The notes beneath the pieces are model-generated. The model ran no database searches and was not told the origin of the DNA. It saw only the letters and a list, made by a program, of their open reading frames with translations. Positions 32,053 to 42,895 of a stretch of 64,000 nucleotides of DNA are shown one piece after another. Position 1 is the stretch's first letter, and each line of letters begins with the position of its first letter. A program made the position numbers and the translations under genes. The stretch covers positions 1-64,000 of the forward strand of contig NZ_JBIMER010000018.1 in NCBI RefSeq assembly GCF_051262515.1, written 5' to 3'. The stretch is from Arthrobacter_N sp051262515. GTDB lineage: Bacteria > Actinomycetota > Actinomycetes > Actinomycetales > Micrococcaceae.

Positions 32053-32682
32053 TCAGTGGCCTCTGGTGATCCATTCGTCGAGGTGGGGTGCCTCGGTGCC
32101 GATGGTGGTGGTGTCGCCGTGGCCGGTGTTCACGATGGTTTCGGCGGGCAGGACGAGGAGTCGGTCGCGGATGGATTCGATGATGGTGCCGAAGTCGCTG
32201 TGGGAGCGGCCGGTGGCGCCGGGGCCGCCGTTGAAGAGGGTGTCGCCGCTGAACAGGGTCCCGATTTCGGGGGCGTGGAAGCAGGTGGAGCCCGGGGAGT
32301 GGCCGGGGGTGTGTAGGGCGGTGAGTGTGGTGCCGGCGATTTTGAAGGTGTCGCCGTGGGCGATCGGGGAGTCGGCGGTGGTGCCGGGGAAGACGTCTTC
32401 CCAGAGCATCTGGTCCGCGGTGTTCAGGTAGACCGGGGCCTGGACGCGGTCGGCGAAGGCGCGGGCGTGGCGGATGTGGTCGTCGTGCCCGTGGGTGAGT
32501 AGGACGGCCCTGACGGTGCGGCCGGCGACCTGGTTGGCGATGGCGGCCGGGTCGTGGGCGGGGTCGATGACGAAGACCTCGGTGTCGTCCCCGACGATCC
32601 AGACGTTGTTGTCCACGTCCCAGGTCCCGCCGTCCAGGGAGAAGGTGCCGGAGGTGACGAGGTGTTCGATGCGGGCGCTCAT
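32053..32682 (-). CDS. Metallo-beta-lactamase-fold hydrolase, probable partner of mycothiol-dependent formaldehyde dehydrogenase
   Basis: 209 residues with the metal motif THGHDDH (His64, His66, Asp68, His69), then HTPGHSPGSTC and SGDTLF, as in the glyoxalase II branch. It overlaps the S-hydroxymethylmycothiol dehydrogenase gene by 4 bases (ATGA). In other actinobacteria the same pair occurs, and the hydrolase is suspected to release formate from S-formylmycothiol. The hydrolase fold is certain; the substrate is inferred from context. Confidence 0.88.
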   Translation of the reverse strand: MSARIEHLVTSGTFSLDGGTWDVDNNVWIVGDDTEVFVIDPAHDPAAIANQVAGRTVRAVLLTHGHDDHIRHARAFADRVQAPVYLNTADQMLWEDVFPGTTADSPIAHGDTFKIAGTTLTALHTPGHSPGSTCFHAPEIGTLFSGDTLFNGGPGATGRSHSDFGTIIESIRDRLLVLPAETIVNTGHGDTTTIGTEAPHLDEWITRGH

Positions 32683-33815
32683 GCGGACACCGCCGTCGCC
32701 CCGACAGCCGGCGTGGACGTTCCCGCGGTCTGGATTTCCACGACCGAGCGCAGGACGGTGCCGGCGTGCATCTTCTCGAAGGCTTCCTCGATCTGGTCCA
32801 GTCCGATGCGTTCGGTGACGAAGGCGTCCAGGTCCAGGCGGCCGAGTTTGTATTGCTCCACGAGCATGGGGAAGTCCCGGGAGGGGAGGCAGTCGCCGTA
32901 CCAGGAGGACTTGAGGGATCCGCCGCGGCCGAAGACGTCCAGCAGGGGCAGTTCGAGTTGCATGTCGGGGGTGGGGACGCCGACGAGGACGACGCGTCCG
33001 GCGAGGTCGCGGGCGTAGAAGGCCTGCTTGTAGGTTTCGGGGCGTCCGACGGCGTCGATGACGACGTCGGCGCCGAACCCTCCGGTGAGCCCCTGGATGG
33101 CGGCGACGGGGTCCTCCTCGCGGGAGTTGACCCCGTGGGTGGCGCCGAGGGTCTTGGCCAGGTCGACCTTCGCGGGGTCGATGTCCACGGCGATGATGGT
33201 GGTGGCCCCGGCGAGCCGGGCGCCGGCGATGGCGGCGATGCCGACGCCGCCGCAGCCGATGACAGCCACGGATTCCCCGCGCTTGACCTCGCCGGTGTTG
33301 ATGGCCGCTCCGATGCCGGCCATGACGCCGCAACCGAGCAGGCCGACGGCGGCGGGGTCGACGTCGTCGTCGACCTTGGTGCACTGTCCGGCGGCGACGA
33401 GGGTCTTTTCGGCGAACGCGCCGATGCCCAGGGCCGGGGAGAGTTCGGTGCCGTCCTCCAGGGTCATCTTCTGGGTGGCGTTGTGGGTGTCGAAGCAGTA
33501 CTGGGGGGTGCCCTTGGCGCAGGCGCGGCAGGTCCCGCAGACCGCGCGCCAGTTCAGGATGACGCGGTCCCCGACGGCGATCTCGGTGACCCCGGGCCCG
33601 GTCTGGCTCACGACGCCGGTGGCCTCGTGGCCCAGCAGGTAGGGGAATTCGTCCCCGATGCCGCCGAGCTTGTAGTGCAGGTCGGTGTGGCAGACCCCGC
33701 AGGTGAGGATGTCGACCACCGCCTCCCCCGGACCGGGATCCGGAACGATGATGGTCTCGATGACGACCGGGGCGTCCTTGGCCTTGACGACAACGGCCTT
33801 GACCTTGTGTGGCAT
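32679..33815 (-). CDS. mscR: S-(hydroxymethyl)mycothiol dehydrogenase
   Basis: 378-residue zinc alcohol dehydrogenase of the mycothiol-dependent formaldehyde dehydrogenase / S-nitrosomycothiol reductase type. Catalytic zinc ligands Cys39 (TCGVCHTDLHY) and His63-Glu64 (LGHEATG), structural zinc cysteines 93, 96, 99 and 107 (CGTCRACAKGTPQYC), and the NAD-binding GCGGVGIAAIAGA are visible. It oxidises the formaldehyde-mycothiol adduct, and members also reduce S-nitrosomycothiol. I take ATG 33815 (MPHKVKAVV) as start by family N-terminus; an upstream in-frame ATG at 33872 would add 19 atypical residues. Confidence 0.93.
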   Translation of the reverse strand: MPHKVKAVVVKAKDAPVVIETIIVPDPGPGEAVVDILTCGVCHTDLHYKLGGIGDEFPYLLGHEATGVVSQTGPGVTEIAVGDRVILNWRAVCGTCRACAKGTPQYCFDTHNATQKMTLEDGTELSPALGIGAFAEKTLVAAGQCTKVDDDVDPAAVGLLGCGVMAGIGAAINTGEVKRGESVAVIGCGGVGIAAIAGARLAGATTIIAVDIDPAKVDLAKTLGATHGVNSREEDPVAAIQGLTGGFGADVVIDAVGRPETYKQAFYARDLAGRVVLVGVPTPDMQLELPLLDVFGRGGSLKSSWYGDCLPSRDFPMLVEQYKLGRLDLDAFVTERIGLDQIEEAFEKMHAGTVLRSVVEIQTAGTSTPAVGATAVSA

Positions 33816-33921
33816 GGGGAGGGTCCATCCTCTCGACCGCGAGCGGCGGCCATCGGGTAGTGAAACGGTCATGGCGCCGGCCCCCGCGGGATGCCGACGC
33901 CATCATCCAATCACACGCGCG

Positions 33922-34191
33922 CTACAGGCGTTCGCGGACCTGCTCGATGCGCGGGTTCGTGACGGCGGTTCCGTCGGGGAAGACCAGGGTGGGGACCGTC
34001 TGGTTGCCGCCGTTGAAGGACTCGACGATTTCGGCGGTGCCGGCGACCTCCTCGATGTTGACCTCGCGGTAGGCGATGCCGTCGGCGTCCATGGCGCGTT
34101 TGAGGTTGCGGCAGTATCCGCACCAGGAGGTGGTGAACATCGTGACGGTTCCGTCGGCGGGCACGTAGTCCTGAAGGTTCGCTGTTGTCAT
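33922..34191 (-). CDS. mrx1: Mycoredoxin
   Basis: 89-residue glutaredoxin-like protein with the CGYC redox pair at Cys24-Cys27 (TTSWCGYCRNLKRAM) and QTVPTLVFPDG, the mycoredoxin-1 pattern. Mycoredoxins reduce mycothiol-protein mixed disulfides using mycothiol. It lies 106 bases upstream of the mycothiol-dependent dehydrogenase on the same strand, which fits a shared thiol-redox role. Confidence 0.9.
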   Translation of the reverse strand: MTTANLQDYVPADGTVTMFTTSWCGYCRNLKRAMDADGIAYREVNIEEVAGTAEIVESFNGGNQTVPTLVFPDGTAVTNPRIEQVRERL

Positions 34192-34226
34192 GTCGGCGTC
34201 AACGACCGCTGTGAGAGTCTTATTCC

Positions 34227-34985
34227 ATGTGCGGACGATACGTGATGGCGCGGGCGGTCGGTGATCTGGTTGCGGAACTGGAGGCGGAGGCCGACGAGGC
34301 CATGGAGCTGCGGCAATCGTGGAACGTGGCGCCGACCTCGGACGTGCCGATTGTCTTGGAGCGCCTGATCGACGGCGAGCGCGTTCGCCAACTGCACGTG
34401 GCGAAGTGGGGACTGGTTCCGGCGTGGGCCAAGGAACCGTCGGTCGGTGTGAGGTCGTTCAATGCGCGCAGCGAGACCGTGGTCGAGAAACCGTCGTTCC
34501 GCAAGGCGGTGAAGGCGCGCCGCTGCGCCGTTCCCGCCGAGGGGTACTACGAGTGGCTCAAGACGGGCGAGGGCAAGTCGCTGACGAGGCAACCGTACCT
34601 GGTCCGGCCCGCCGACGGTTCACTCATCCTGTTCGCGGGCCTCTACGAGTGGTGGAAGGACCCGACGATGGAGGATGGCGAGCCGGGGCAGTGGCTGCTG
34701 TCGACGTCGATCCTCACCGTGCCGTCGCCGGAACCCGGGTCGGCGGATCCGGTTCTCGAGGAACTCGCGGCGCTCCACGACAGGCTCCCGTTGCCGCTGG
34801 ACCGCGGAACCCTTGCCGATTGGCTTGATCCCAGGGACACTGACGCGGCGTCCCTGGTTGCGTGGGCACGGGACGGGGCCTTTCCGGTGGCCGCGAAGTG
34901 GGAGTTGCGGGCGGTCGACCGGGCCGTGGGAAACGTGCGGAACGACAACCCCGAGCTCGTGGAAGCCGTCGACGGCCTGTTCTGA
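34227..34985 (+). CDS. SRAP (HMCES/YedK-type) abasic-site protein
   Basis: 252 residues. The essential Cys2 is exposed right after the initiator (MCGRYVM), and the conserved FNARSETVVEKPSFR, RCAVPAEGYYEWLK and ALHDRLPLPLD segments hold the active-site Asn, Glu and His. SRAP proteins form a thiazolidine crosslink with abasic sites in single-stranded DNA. Often called SOS response-associated peptidase, but no LexA box is visible in the 35-base gap to the divergent mycoredoxin gene. It lies about 1 kb from the SOS-controlled dnaE2 operon. Confidence 0.93.
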   Translation: MCGRYVMARAVGDLVAELEAEADEAMELRQSWNVAPTSDVPIVLERLIDGERVRQLHVAKWGLVPAWAKEPSVGVRSFNARSETVVEKPSFRKAVKARRCAVPAEGYYEWLKTGEGKSLTRQPYLVRPADGSLILFAGLYEWWKDPTMEDGEPGQWLLSTSILTVPSPEPGSADPVLEELAALHDRLPLPLDRGTLADWLDPRDTDAASLVAWARDGAFPVAAKWELRAVDRAVGNVRNDNPELVEAVDGLF

Positions 34986-35025
34986 CCGGTTTCAAAGGGG
35001 CACCGGCACGGGCGCGGCGGGGAGG

Positions 35026-35478
35026 CTAGCCCAGTTCCACGCGTCCGGCGGGACCGGTCCTGAAGGCCGGGTTGTGGACGAAGTCCCAGCGGTAGCCGTC
35101 AGGGTCGGCGATGCAGGCGCTGGTGCCGCCCCAGTCCCGCAGCGAGGGTGCATTGACCGCCTCGGCTCCGGCGGCCAGGGCAAGCCGGTAGAGCCGGTCG
35201 ACCTGCTCGGCACTGTCCGTGTTGTGCCCCAAGGAGACCGGGGGCGCCTGGTTCCCGAAGCCGACCTCTCCGTATTCCCCGGGCATGCTGTCCACGTTCC
35301 AGAGCGCGAGCATCAGGCCGTGGCCCGCTGCCACAAAGGCAATCTCGCCGGGAAGGTGCTGCAGCGGCCGGAACCCCAGCCCCTCGACGTAGAAGTCGCG
35401 GGAGGCCTCCACGTCGCGCACACCGAGGGTCACGGCAGAGATGTTCGGTATGCCGGGGCGGGTTGGGGGCGTGTCCAT
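35026..35478 (-). CDS. VOC (glyoxalase/dioxygenase fold) family protein
   Basis: 150 residues with two beta-alpha-beta-beta-beta halves: ISAVTLGVRDVEASRDFYVEGLGFRPL at the N-terminus and GGTSACIADPDGYRWDFVHNP at the C-terminus. The fold is clear, the reaction is not. It is convergent with the SRAP gene (40 bases apart) and divergent from the SOS box region. Confidence 0.85.
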   Translation of the reverse strand: MDTPPTRPGIPNISAVTLGVRDVEASRDFYVEGLGFRPLQHLPGEIAFVAAGHGLMLALWNVDSMPGEYGEVGFGNQAPPVSLGHNTDSAEQVDRLYRLALAAGAEAVNAPSLRDWGGTSACIADPDGYRWDFVHNPAFRTGPAGRVELG

Positions 35479-35557
35479 GCGGCCAGCCTAGGCGCGGGCG
35501 CCCCGTGCCGGTAGTCGAACGCAAAATGTCGGCGGCCTCACGTAGCGTGATCTTTTA

Positions 35558-35575
35558 TTCGAACATCTCTTCGAA
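35558..35575 (+). promoter_or_regulatory. LexA (SOS) box upstream of DUF6504-dnaE2
   Basis: TTCGAACATCTCTTCGAA contains CGAAC-ATCT-CTTCG, one mismatch from the actinobacterial/Bacillus-type SOS box CGAACNNNNGTTCG. A -10-like TACAAT begins at the next base (35576-35581), so LexA bound here would cover the promoter. The dnaE2 pair downstream is a known kind of SOS target. Confidence 0.82.
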
Positions 35576-35683
35576 TACAATGGAGTTGCCGTCCCACCGC
35601 TTCCCAGGGGCGTCGACTTCCCGTTCACATTGGTGCTCCCGGGTTCTTCTCACGCCCCGGGACACGGATATGGAGGTGGCCCC

Positions 35684-35995
35684 ATGGGCCTGTTCACGCA
35701 GTCGGTGGAAGTCGAATGCACGCCGGCCGGCCTGCCGTTGCGCATGCGCTGGCAGGGCCGGGAATACCGGGTCGCCGCGCAACCGGTGCGCTGGTTCGAG
35801 CGCCGCAAATGGTGGACGGAGGAGGTGCGCGCCGAACGAGGGCGCGGCCCCGGCCTGGTCGACCACGAAATCTGGAGGCTGCAGGTCCGCCAGACGGTCC
35901 GCGGCCCGCTTCTGACGTTCGACGTCTCCCGTCAGGTGGAGACCGGCCGGTGGAGGCTGATCCGCATCCACGACGCGTTGAAAGAGAGCGCGTGA
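35684..35995 (+). CDS. DUF6504 family protein linked to dnaE2
   Basis: 103 residues with many conserved Trp and Arg residues (MRWQGREYRVAAQPVRWFERRKWW; GRWRLIRIHDAL), the pattern of DUF6504 proteins that accompany the SOS mutagenesis polymerases of actinobacteria. The ATG at 35684 has ggaggt 6 bases upstream. Its stop overlaps the dnaE2 start (GTGA). Function unknown; context suggests a helper in translesion synthesis. Confidence 0.8.
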   Translation: MGLFTQSVEVECTPAGLPLRMRWQGREYRVAAQPVRWFERRKWWTEEVRAERGRGPGLVDHEIWRLQVRQTVRGPLLTFDVSRQVETGRWRLIRIHDALKESA

Positions 35996-38900
35996 GTTTC
36001 ACCCATCTCAACGTCGCTACGGCCTACAGCGCCCACTACGGGGTCTCGTGGCCGGACGAGTTGGCGCGCCGGGCGGCGTCGAACGGCTCCGACGCGCTGG
36101 CCTGCGCCGACAGGGACGGCCTCTTCGGGACGGTGAAGCACCTCAAGGCCTGCCTCGAGAATGGACTGGATCCGATTGTCGGCGTCAGCCTGGCCGTGCT
36201 CGAACCGGACCCGGACGCTTCGCCCTCCAGACGCCCGTTGCCTCCCCGTGCGGGGGGACGGGTGCTGGTCCTGGCTCGCGGGCGGAGCTCCGGGGCCGGA
36301 TACAGCGCCCTGTGCCGCCTGGTTTCCGCCGCCCACGCGGGCACCGGGGCCGCCGGCAAAAAACCGGTCGGGGTCACCCGCGCGGAACTGGCGCGCCATG
36401 CGGCCGGACCCGCCGGCGAACCGGTGCTGATGGTGCTCGCCGGACCCCAGTCCGACGTCGGTGCGGCGGCACTGCGCCGCAACTACGGCCTCGCACGCAC
36501 ACTGCTGGGCCGCTGGCGGGATGCTCTGCCGGCGGGCGCCCTGGCGGTGGAGGCGGTGACGCACCGCAGTGCGCCCGGTGAGAAACTGAGCACCGCGCAC
36601 GCCGTGCGCATGGTCAAGACGGCACGGGACTGCGGCATCAGGGCGATCCTGAGCAACGCGGTGCGCTATGCGGATCCCGACGGCGCCGCGACGGCGGATG
36701 TGTTGGATTCGGCGCGTGCCCTCAGTTCGTTGGACGCGTTGCGGGATCTCCAACCCAACGGCCAGGGTTGGCTGCGGGAACCCGCCGCCATGGCGGAACT
36801 CGCCCGCGAGATCGCCACCGAATCGGGGGACGGCGCACCTCTCGCCTCCCGGTTGCTCCGGGACACCGAAGCTGTGGCGGACTGGTGCCGGTTGGACCCC
36901 GTCTCGGATGCCGGCTGGGGGATGCCGGTGGTGCCGGAGGCTTCGGTGATCGGCATCTCCGGGGATCCTTCCACGGAGCTGGCTGCCCGCTGCGGTTCCG
37001 GGGCCAACCGGCTCTTTTCCCGCGGACTGGACGCCCCCGGAGTGCGAGGGCGCCTCGAACAGGAACTCGACACCATCTCCCGCCTGGGCTTCTCCTCCTA
37101 TTTCCTCACGGTCGCCGAGGTCTCCCGGATGATCACCGGCATGGGGGTCAGGGCGGCCGCCCGGGGATCCGGCGCGTCCAGTCTGGTGAACTACCTGCTG
37201 GGGGTCAGCCACGTCAACCCGCTGGAACACGACCTCCTTTTCGAGAGGTTCCTCTCGATGGACCGTTCGACGTTGCCGGACATCGACATCGACGTGGAAA
37301 GCGCCGAACGCCACCGCGTATACCGGAGCATCTTCGATCGCTTCGGCCCCGAGCGCGTCACCCTCATGAGCATGCAGAACGGCTACCGGGCACGCGGCGC
37401 GGTCCGCGACGCCGGGCTGGCGCTGGGTTTCGAAGGCGGCGAGATCGATGCGATCGCCAAGCAACTGTGGCGCTTCTCGGCCCGAAACTTCCGTGAGGCA
37501 CTGGACGAGAAACCCGAACTGCGCCAGTTTGCGGACCGCGTCGGCGCCGAACGCCAACTGGACCTGCTGGTGGACCTGACCGAACGCCTGGATCGGCTGC
37601 CCCGGCACATCTCGATGCACCCGTGCGGGGTCATCCTCGGCGATGTCTCGCTGCTGGACCGCACCCCGGTCCAGCCCAGCGGACTCGGTCTGCCCATGAG
37701 CCAGTTCGACAAGCACGACATGGACCCCATGGGAATGCTCAAACTCGACGTGTTGGGCGTGCGAATGCAAAGCGCCATGTCGTTCGCGCTGCGGGAGGTC
37801 GTGCGAATCCATGGAACCGGGACTGCCGTCGCGGAAGCCGGCCGGCACCCGCTGGGGCAGGATGGCGCCCTCCCGGCGTTCTTGAACGAGGACGGCCGCA
37901 TCGACCTGGAACGCGTCCCGCTCGACGACGAACCCACGTTCGAGCTGATCCGTAGTACCCACACCCTGGGTTGCTTCCAGATCGAGTCCCCGGGCCAACG
38001 GGAACTCGTCGGAAAGCTCGCGCCACGGGAGTTCAACGATCTCATCATCGACATTTCGCTGTTCCGTCCCGGCCCCATGAAATCGAACATGGTCAAGCCC
38101 TACCTGGAGAACCGGCACGGCTTCGCGCCGGAGATCTACCCGCACCCCGACCTGAAGCCGGCGCTCGCCGAAACCCACGGAGTCACCGTTTTCCACGAGC
38201 AGGTGCTGCGGACCTTCCACATCATGACGGGGTGTGGTCTCGCCAAGGCCGACGTATTCCGCCGCCTCATCGGCAACCCGGACCAGGAACCCATGGTGGA
38301 AACGTTCTTCCGCCGGCATGCGATGGAGAGGGGATACTCCCTGCAGGTCGTGGACGAGGTGTGGGAGACGCTGAAGGCCTTCGGAAGCTTCGGCTTCTGC
38401 AAGGCCCACGGTGCGGCCTTCGCCGTGCCCACCTACCAGTCCGCCTGGCTGAAGGCCCACCACCCCGAGGCGTTCCTTGCCGGTTTGTGGGAACACGACC
38501 CCGGCATGTATCCCAAGCGGCTACTCGTGGCCGAGGCGCGTCGGCTGGGAATCCCCATTCTTCCGCTGGACATCAACCACAGCGGGGCCGAATACCGGGT
38601 CGAGGAGGTGCCCGAGGCCCACGGAACCCGTCTGGGCATCAGGCTCAGCCTCGCCGGGATCTACGGCATGTCCGCCACCGAGGTCTCCCGCGTGGTGGCC
38701 GGGCAGCCCTACTGCTCCCTGGCCGATGTGCGCGACCGCTCCGGGCTGACCCGCGCTTCGCTGACCCGGATCGCCGCGCTCGGTGCATTCGACCACTTCC
38801 AGCGGATTTCGGGCCGGGGGAACCGCGCTGACCTGCTGCGCCACTTGGAATCCCAGCCCGCGCGGAAGGTGGCCCGGAAGTACCATCCGATTCCCGGGCA

Positions 38901-39513
38901 ACAGCCGCTGCCCATGGCCGACCTCGAGTTCGGGGCGTTGGCCGCGCTGGAACCGGCGCCAACGCTCGAGGAGACGGTCCGCACCGAACTTGATCTCCTG
39001 GCGATCGATGTCAGCGGCCACCTGATGGAGTCGCACGCTGGGCTGCTTCGCACGCAGGGGGTCACCGCGTCCAAGGACCTGTTGGGACTGCGCAACGGCA
39101 CCGAGGTGATGGTCGCCGGCGTGCGCGTTGCCACCCAGACCCCGCCGATGCGCGGCGGGCGCAGGGTGGTGTTCATTTCGCTGGACGACGGCACGGGCTG
39201 CGTGGACTGCACGTTCTTCCACGAGGCCCAACAAAACTCCGGCCCGCTGCTCTTCGCGACCCGGCTGCTGCTGGTCCACGGAATCACCCGGCGCACCGGC
39301 CCACGGGGGATCAGCCTGCAGGCGCTCCAAGCCTGGGACCTTTCCGAACCGCAGTCGCTTCCCGCCCCGGACCACCTCAGGAACCCGGAGCGTGCCACGG
39401 GGAAACGAACGACGGGACCGGTTGCGCCGCCGGGCACGGCCGGGCCCGGAACGCCGGCGCAACGAATGGAGGCCGAAGGGCTGGACCACCGGGGGAGCCT
39501 GCGCGTTGGCTGA
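35992..39513 (+). CDS. dnaE2: Error-prone DNA polymerase III alpha subunit (DnaE2)
   Basis: 1,173-residue C-family polymerase. The palm carries catalytic PDIDIDVE (near residue 426), with RAAARGSGASSLVNYLLG before it and KLDVLGVRMQSA, HTLGCFQIESPGQRELV, LFRPGPMKSNMV and the fingers/thumb blocks after it; an OB-fold lies near 1,045-1,080 (FISLDDGTGCVDCTFF). The N-terminal PHP region reads HLNVATAYSAHYGVS and ACADRDGL, so several PHP metal ligands are missing, as in many DnaE2. The GTG start at 35992 overlaps the DUF6504 stop. It copies damaged DNA in the SOS response, normally with ImuA' and ImuB, which are not in this window. Confidence 0.93.
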   Translation: MSFTHLNVATAYSAHYGVSWPDELARRAASNGSDALACADRDGLFGTVKHLKACLENGLDPIVGVSLAVLEPDPDASPSRRPLPPRAGGRVLVLARGRSSGAGYSALCRLVSAAHAGTGAAGKKPVGVTRAELARHAAGPAGEPVLMVLAGPQSDVGAAALRRNYGLARTLLGRWRDALPAGALAVEAVTHRSAPGEKLSTAHAVRMVKTARDCGIRAILSNAVRYADPDGAATADVLDSARALSSLDALRDLQPNGQGWLREPAAMAELAREIATESGDGAPLASRLLRDTEAVADWCRLDPVSDAGWGMPVVPEASVIGISGDPSTELAARCGSGANRLFSRGLDAPGVRGRLEQELDTISRLGFSSYFLTVAEVSRMITGMGVRAAARGSGASSLVNYLLGVSHVNPLEHDLLFERFLSMDRSTLPDIDIDVESAERHRVYRSIFDRFGPERVTLMSMQNGYRARGAVRDAGLALGFEGGEIDAIAKQLWRFSARNFREALDEKPELRQFADRVGAERQLDLLVDLTERLDRLPRHISMHPCGVILGDVSLLDRTPVQPSGLGLPMSQFDKHDMDPMGMLKLDVLGVRMQSAMSFALREVVRIHGTGTAVAEAGRHPLGQDGALPAFLNEDGRIDLERVPLDDEPTFELIRSTHTLGCFQIESPGQRELVGKLAPREFNDLIIDISLFRPGPMKSNMVKPYLENRHGFAPEIYPHPDLKPALAETHGVTVFHEQVLRTFHIMTGCGLAKADVFRRLIGNPDQEPMVETFFRRHAMERGYSLQVVDEVWETLKAFGSFGFCKAHGAAFAVPTYQSAWLKAHHPEAFLAGLWEHDPGMYPKRLLVAEARRLGIPILPLDINHSGAEYRVEEVPEAHGTRLGIRLSLAGIYGMSATEVSRVVAGQPYCSLADVRDRSGLTRASLTRIAALGAFDHFQRISGRGNRADLLRHLESQPARKVARKYHPIPGQQPLPMADLEFGALAALEPAPTLEETVRTELDLLAIDVSGHLMESHAGLLRTQGVTASKDLLGLRNGTEVMVAGVRVATQTPPMRGGRRVVFISLDDGTGCVDCTFFHEAQQNSGPLLFATRLLLVHGITRRTGPRGISLQALQAWDLSEPQSLPAPDHLRNPERATGKRTTGPVAPPGTAGPGTPAQRMEAEGLDHRGSLRVG

Positions 39514-39559
39514 GACCAACGCAGTCAGCGCGGCGGGTTCGTTGGGGGAGAGCCCATAC

Positions 39560-39565
39560 CGTTAA
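39560..39565 (+). promoter_or_regulatory. Candidate -10 element for thrS
   Basis: TAAGCT, about 75 bases before the thrS GTG, in the gap after dnaE2. No clear -35, and no T-box motif is visible in the short leader. Confidence 0.35.
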
Positions 39566-39639
39566 GCTGGTCGATGGCTGGCTGTGGTCACCGTATGCCA
39601 CAAGTCATGAAGCCCCACAACGAAATGAGGAGACCGAAA

Positions 39640-41643
<2,004 letters not shown>

Positions 41644-41644
41644 C

Positions 41645-42277
41645 GTGTCCCGGCCCGATGACGCGGACGCCGACGCCGTACACGCCGGCACGGGCGTGGA
41701 CGACGACGGAACCATGAACGGCCGGTACCCGGACGACGCCGGCGCGACCGACGATTTCGGCCTCGCCGGGGTCCCGGACTCCTTCGACAGGCTCTGGACC
41801 CCGTACCGGATGGCCTACATCAAGGCCGGTCAGGGCCAGGTCACGGGCGAGGACGACTGCCCCTTTTGCCGAGGGCCGCAGCGCAGCGACGAGGAATCAC
41901 TGATCGTCCACCGCGGCGAGACAGCGTTCGTGGTGCTCAACCTGTTTCCGTACAACTCCGGCCATCTACTGGTGTGCCCGTACCGGCACGTTCCCGACTA
42001 CACGGACATCACGGAGGCGGAGACGGCGGAAATCGCCGCGCTGACCCAGCAGGCCATGAGGGTGCTCCGCCGCGTCGCCAACCCCTCCGGTTTCAACTTG
42101 GGCATGAACCAGGGGGTCTCGGGCGGGGCAGGAATCGCCGCACACCTGCACCAGCACATCGTCCCGCGGTGGAGCGGCGACGGGAACTTCTTTCCCATCA
42201 TCGCCCGCACCAAGGCCATCCCCGCGACTCTCGGGGACGTCCGCACGGACATTGCGGCCGCATGGGCGGACTGCTGA
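41645..42277 (+). CDS. HIT-family protein, probable Ap4A phosphorylase
   Basis: 210 residues. The histidine triad is H167-L-H169-Q-H171 (AAHLHQHIVPRW), and the RLWTPYRMAYIKAG and CPFCRG (Cys72, Cys75) segments resemble the mycobacterial Ap4A phosphorylase Rv2613c, whose gene lies in the same place between thrS and pgsA. It would split diadenosine tetraphosphate, made by stalled synthetases, into ATP and ADP. GTG at 41645 starts 1 base after the thrS stop; an ATG at 41714 is an alternative that drops the acidic, non-conserved N-terminus. Confidence 0.88.
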   Translation: MSRPDDADADAVHAGTGVDDDGTMNGRYPDDAGATDDFGLAGVPDSFDRLWTPYRMAYIKAGQGQVTGEDDCPFCRGPQRSDEESLIVHRGETAFVVLNLFPYNSGHLLVCPYRHVPDYTDITEAETAEIAALTQQAMRVLRRVANPSGFNLGMNQGVSGGAGIAAHLHQHIVPRWSGDGNFFPIIARTKAIPATLGDVRTDIAAAWADC

Positions 42278-42280
42278 CCC

Positions 42281-42895
42281 ATGCTCAACCGGTACGCACG
42301 CGGTTTCTTCACCCGGCTGTTCACGCCCCTGGCGCGCTTTCTGGTGCGCCTCGGGGTGACTCCGGACGCCGTGACCATCGTCGGTACCGCCGGCGCCGTG
42401 GCCGGGGCGCTCGTGCTCTACCCCCTGGGACAACTGTTCTGGGGCACCCTGTTCATCACGGTCTTCATCTTCTCCGACGTCGTGGACGGCATCATGGCCC
42501 GCCTTCCCGAATCCGCCACCGGCGGCGACGGCCGCTGGGGGAACTTCCTGGACTCCACCCTGGACCGCGTCGCCGACGGCGCGGTCTTCGCGGGCATCAT
42601 GATCTGGTTCTTCACCGGTGGATCCAACGTGGCCATTGGAGTGGCGGCGGCGCTGTGCCTGCTGACCGGGAGCCTCGTCTCCTACGCGCGGGCCAAGGCG
42701 GAGTCGTTGGGATTCGACGCGAACACCGGAGTCGCCGAGCGCGCCGAAAGGCTGGTCTTGGCGCTGACGTTCACCGGGCTGACGGGCCTGGGCCTCAGCG
42801 AATGGGTGCTGTTCTCGGTGCTCGCGGTGCTGTCCGTGGCCAGCGGCTTCACGGTCGCCCAACGCATACAACGCGTCCGCACACAGGCCCGCTGA
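42281..42895 (+). CDS. pgsA: Phosphatidylinositol phosphate synthase (CDP-alcohol phosphotransferase)
   Basis: 204-residue membrane enzyme with the CDP-alcohol motif D-G-x2-A-R-...-G-x3-D-x3-D seen as DVVDGIMARLP followed by WGNFLDSTLDRVADG, and about six transmembrane helices. In actinobacteria the copy next to thrS joins CDP-diacylglycerol to inositol 3-phosphate. It begins 3 bases after the HIT gene. The PatA acyltransferase and PimA mannosyltransferase genes that follow pgsA in mycobacteria are absent here. Confidence 0.9.
   Translation: MLNRYARGFFTRLFTPLARFLVRLGVTPDAVTIVGTAGAVAGALVLYPLGQLFWGTLFITVFIFSDVVDGIMARLPESATGGDGRWGNFLDSTLDRVADGAVFAGIMIWFFTGGSNVAIGVAAALCLLTGSLVSYARAKAESLGFDANTGVAERAERLVLALTFTGLTGLGLSEWVLFSVLAVLSVASGFTVAQRIQRVRTQAR

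Noticed and set aside
39514..39639. T-box in the thrS leader
   Set aside because: The 126-base gap has no GGTGGTACCGCG-like word and no room for a Stem I.
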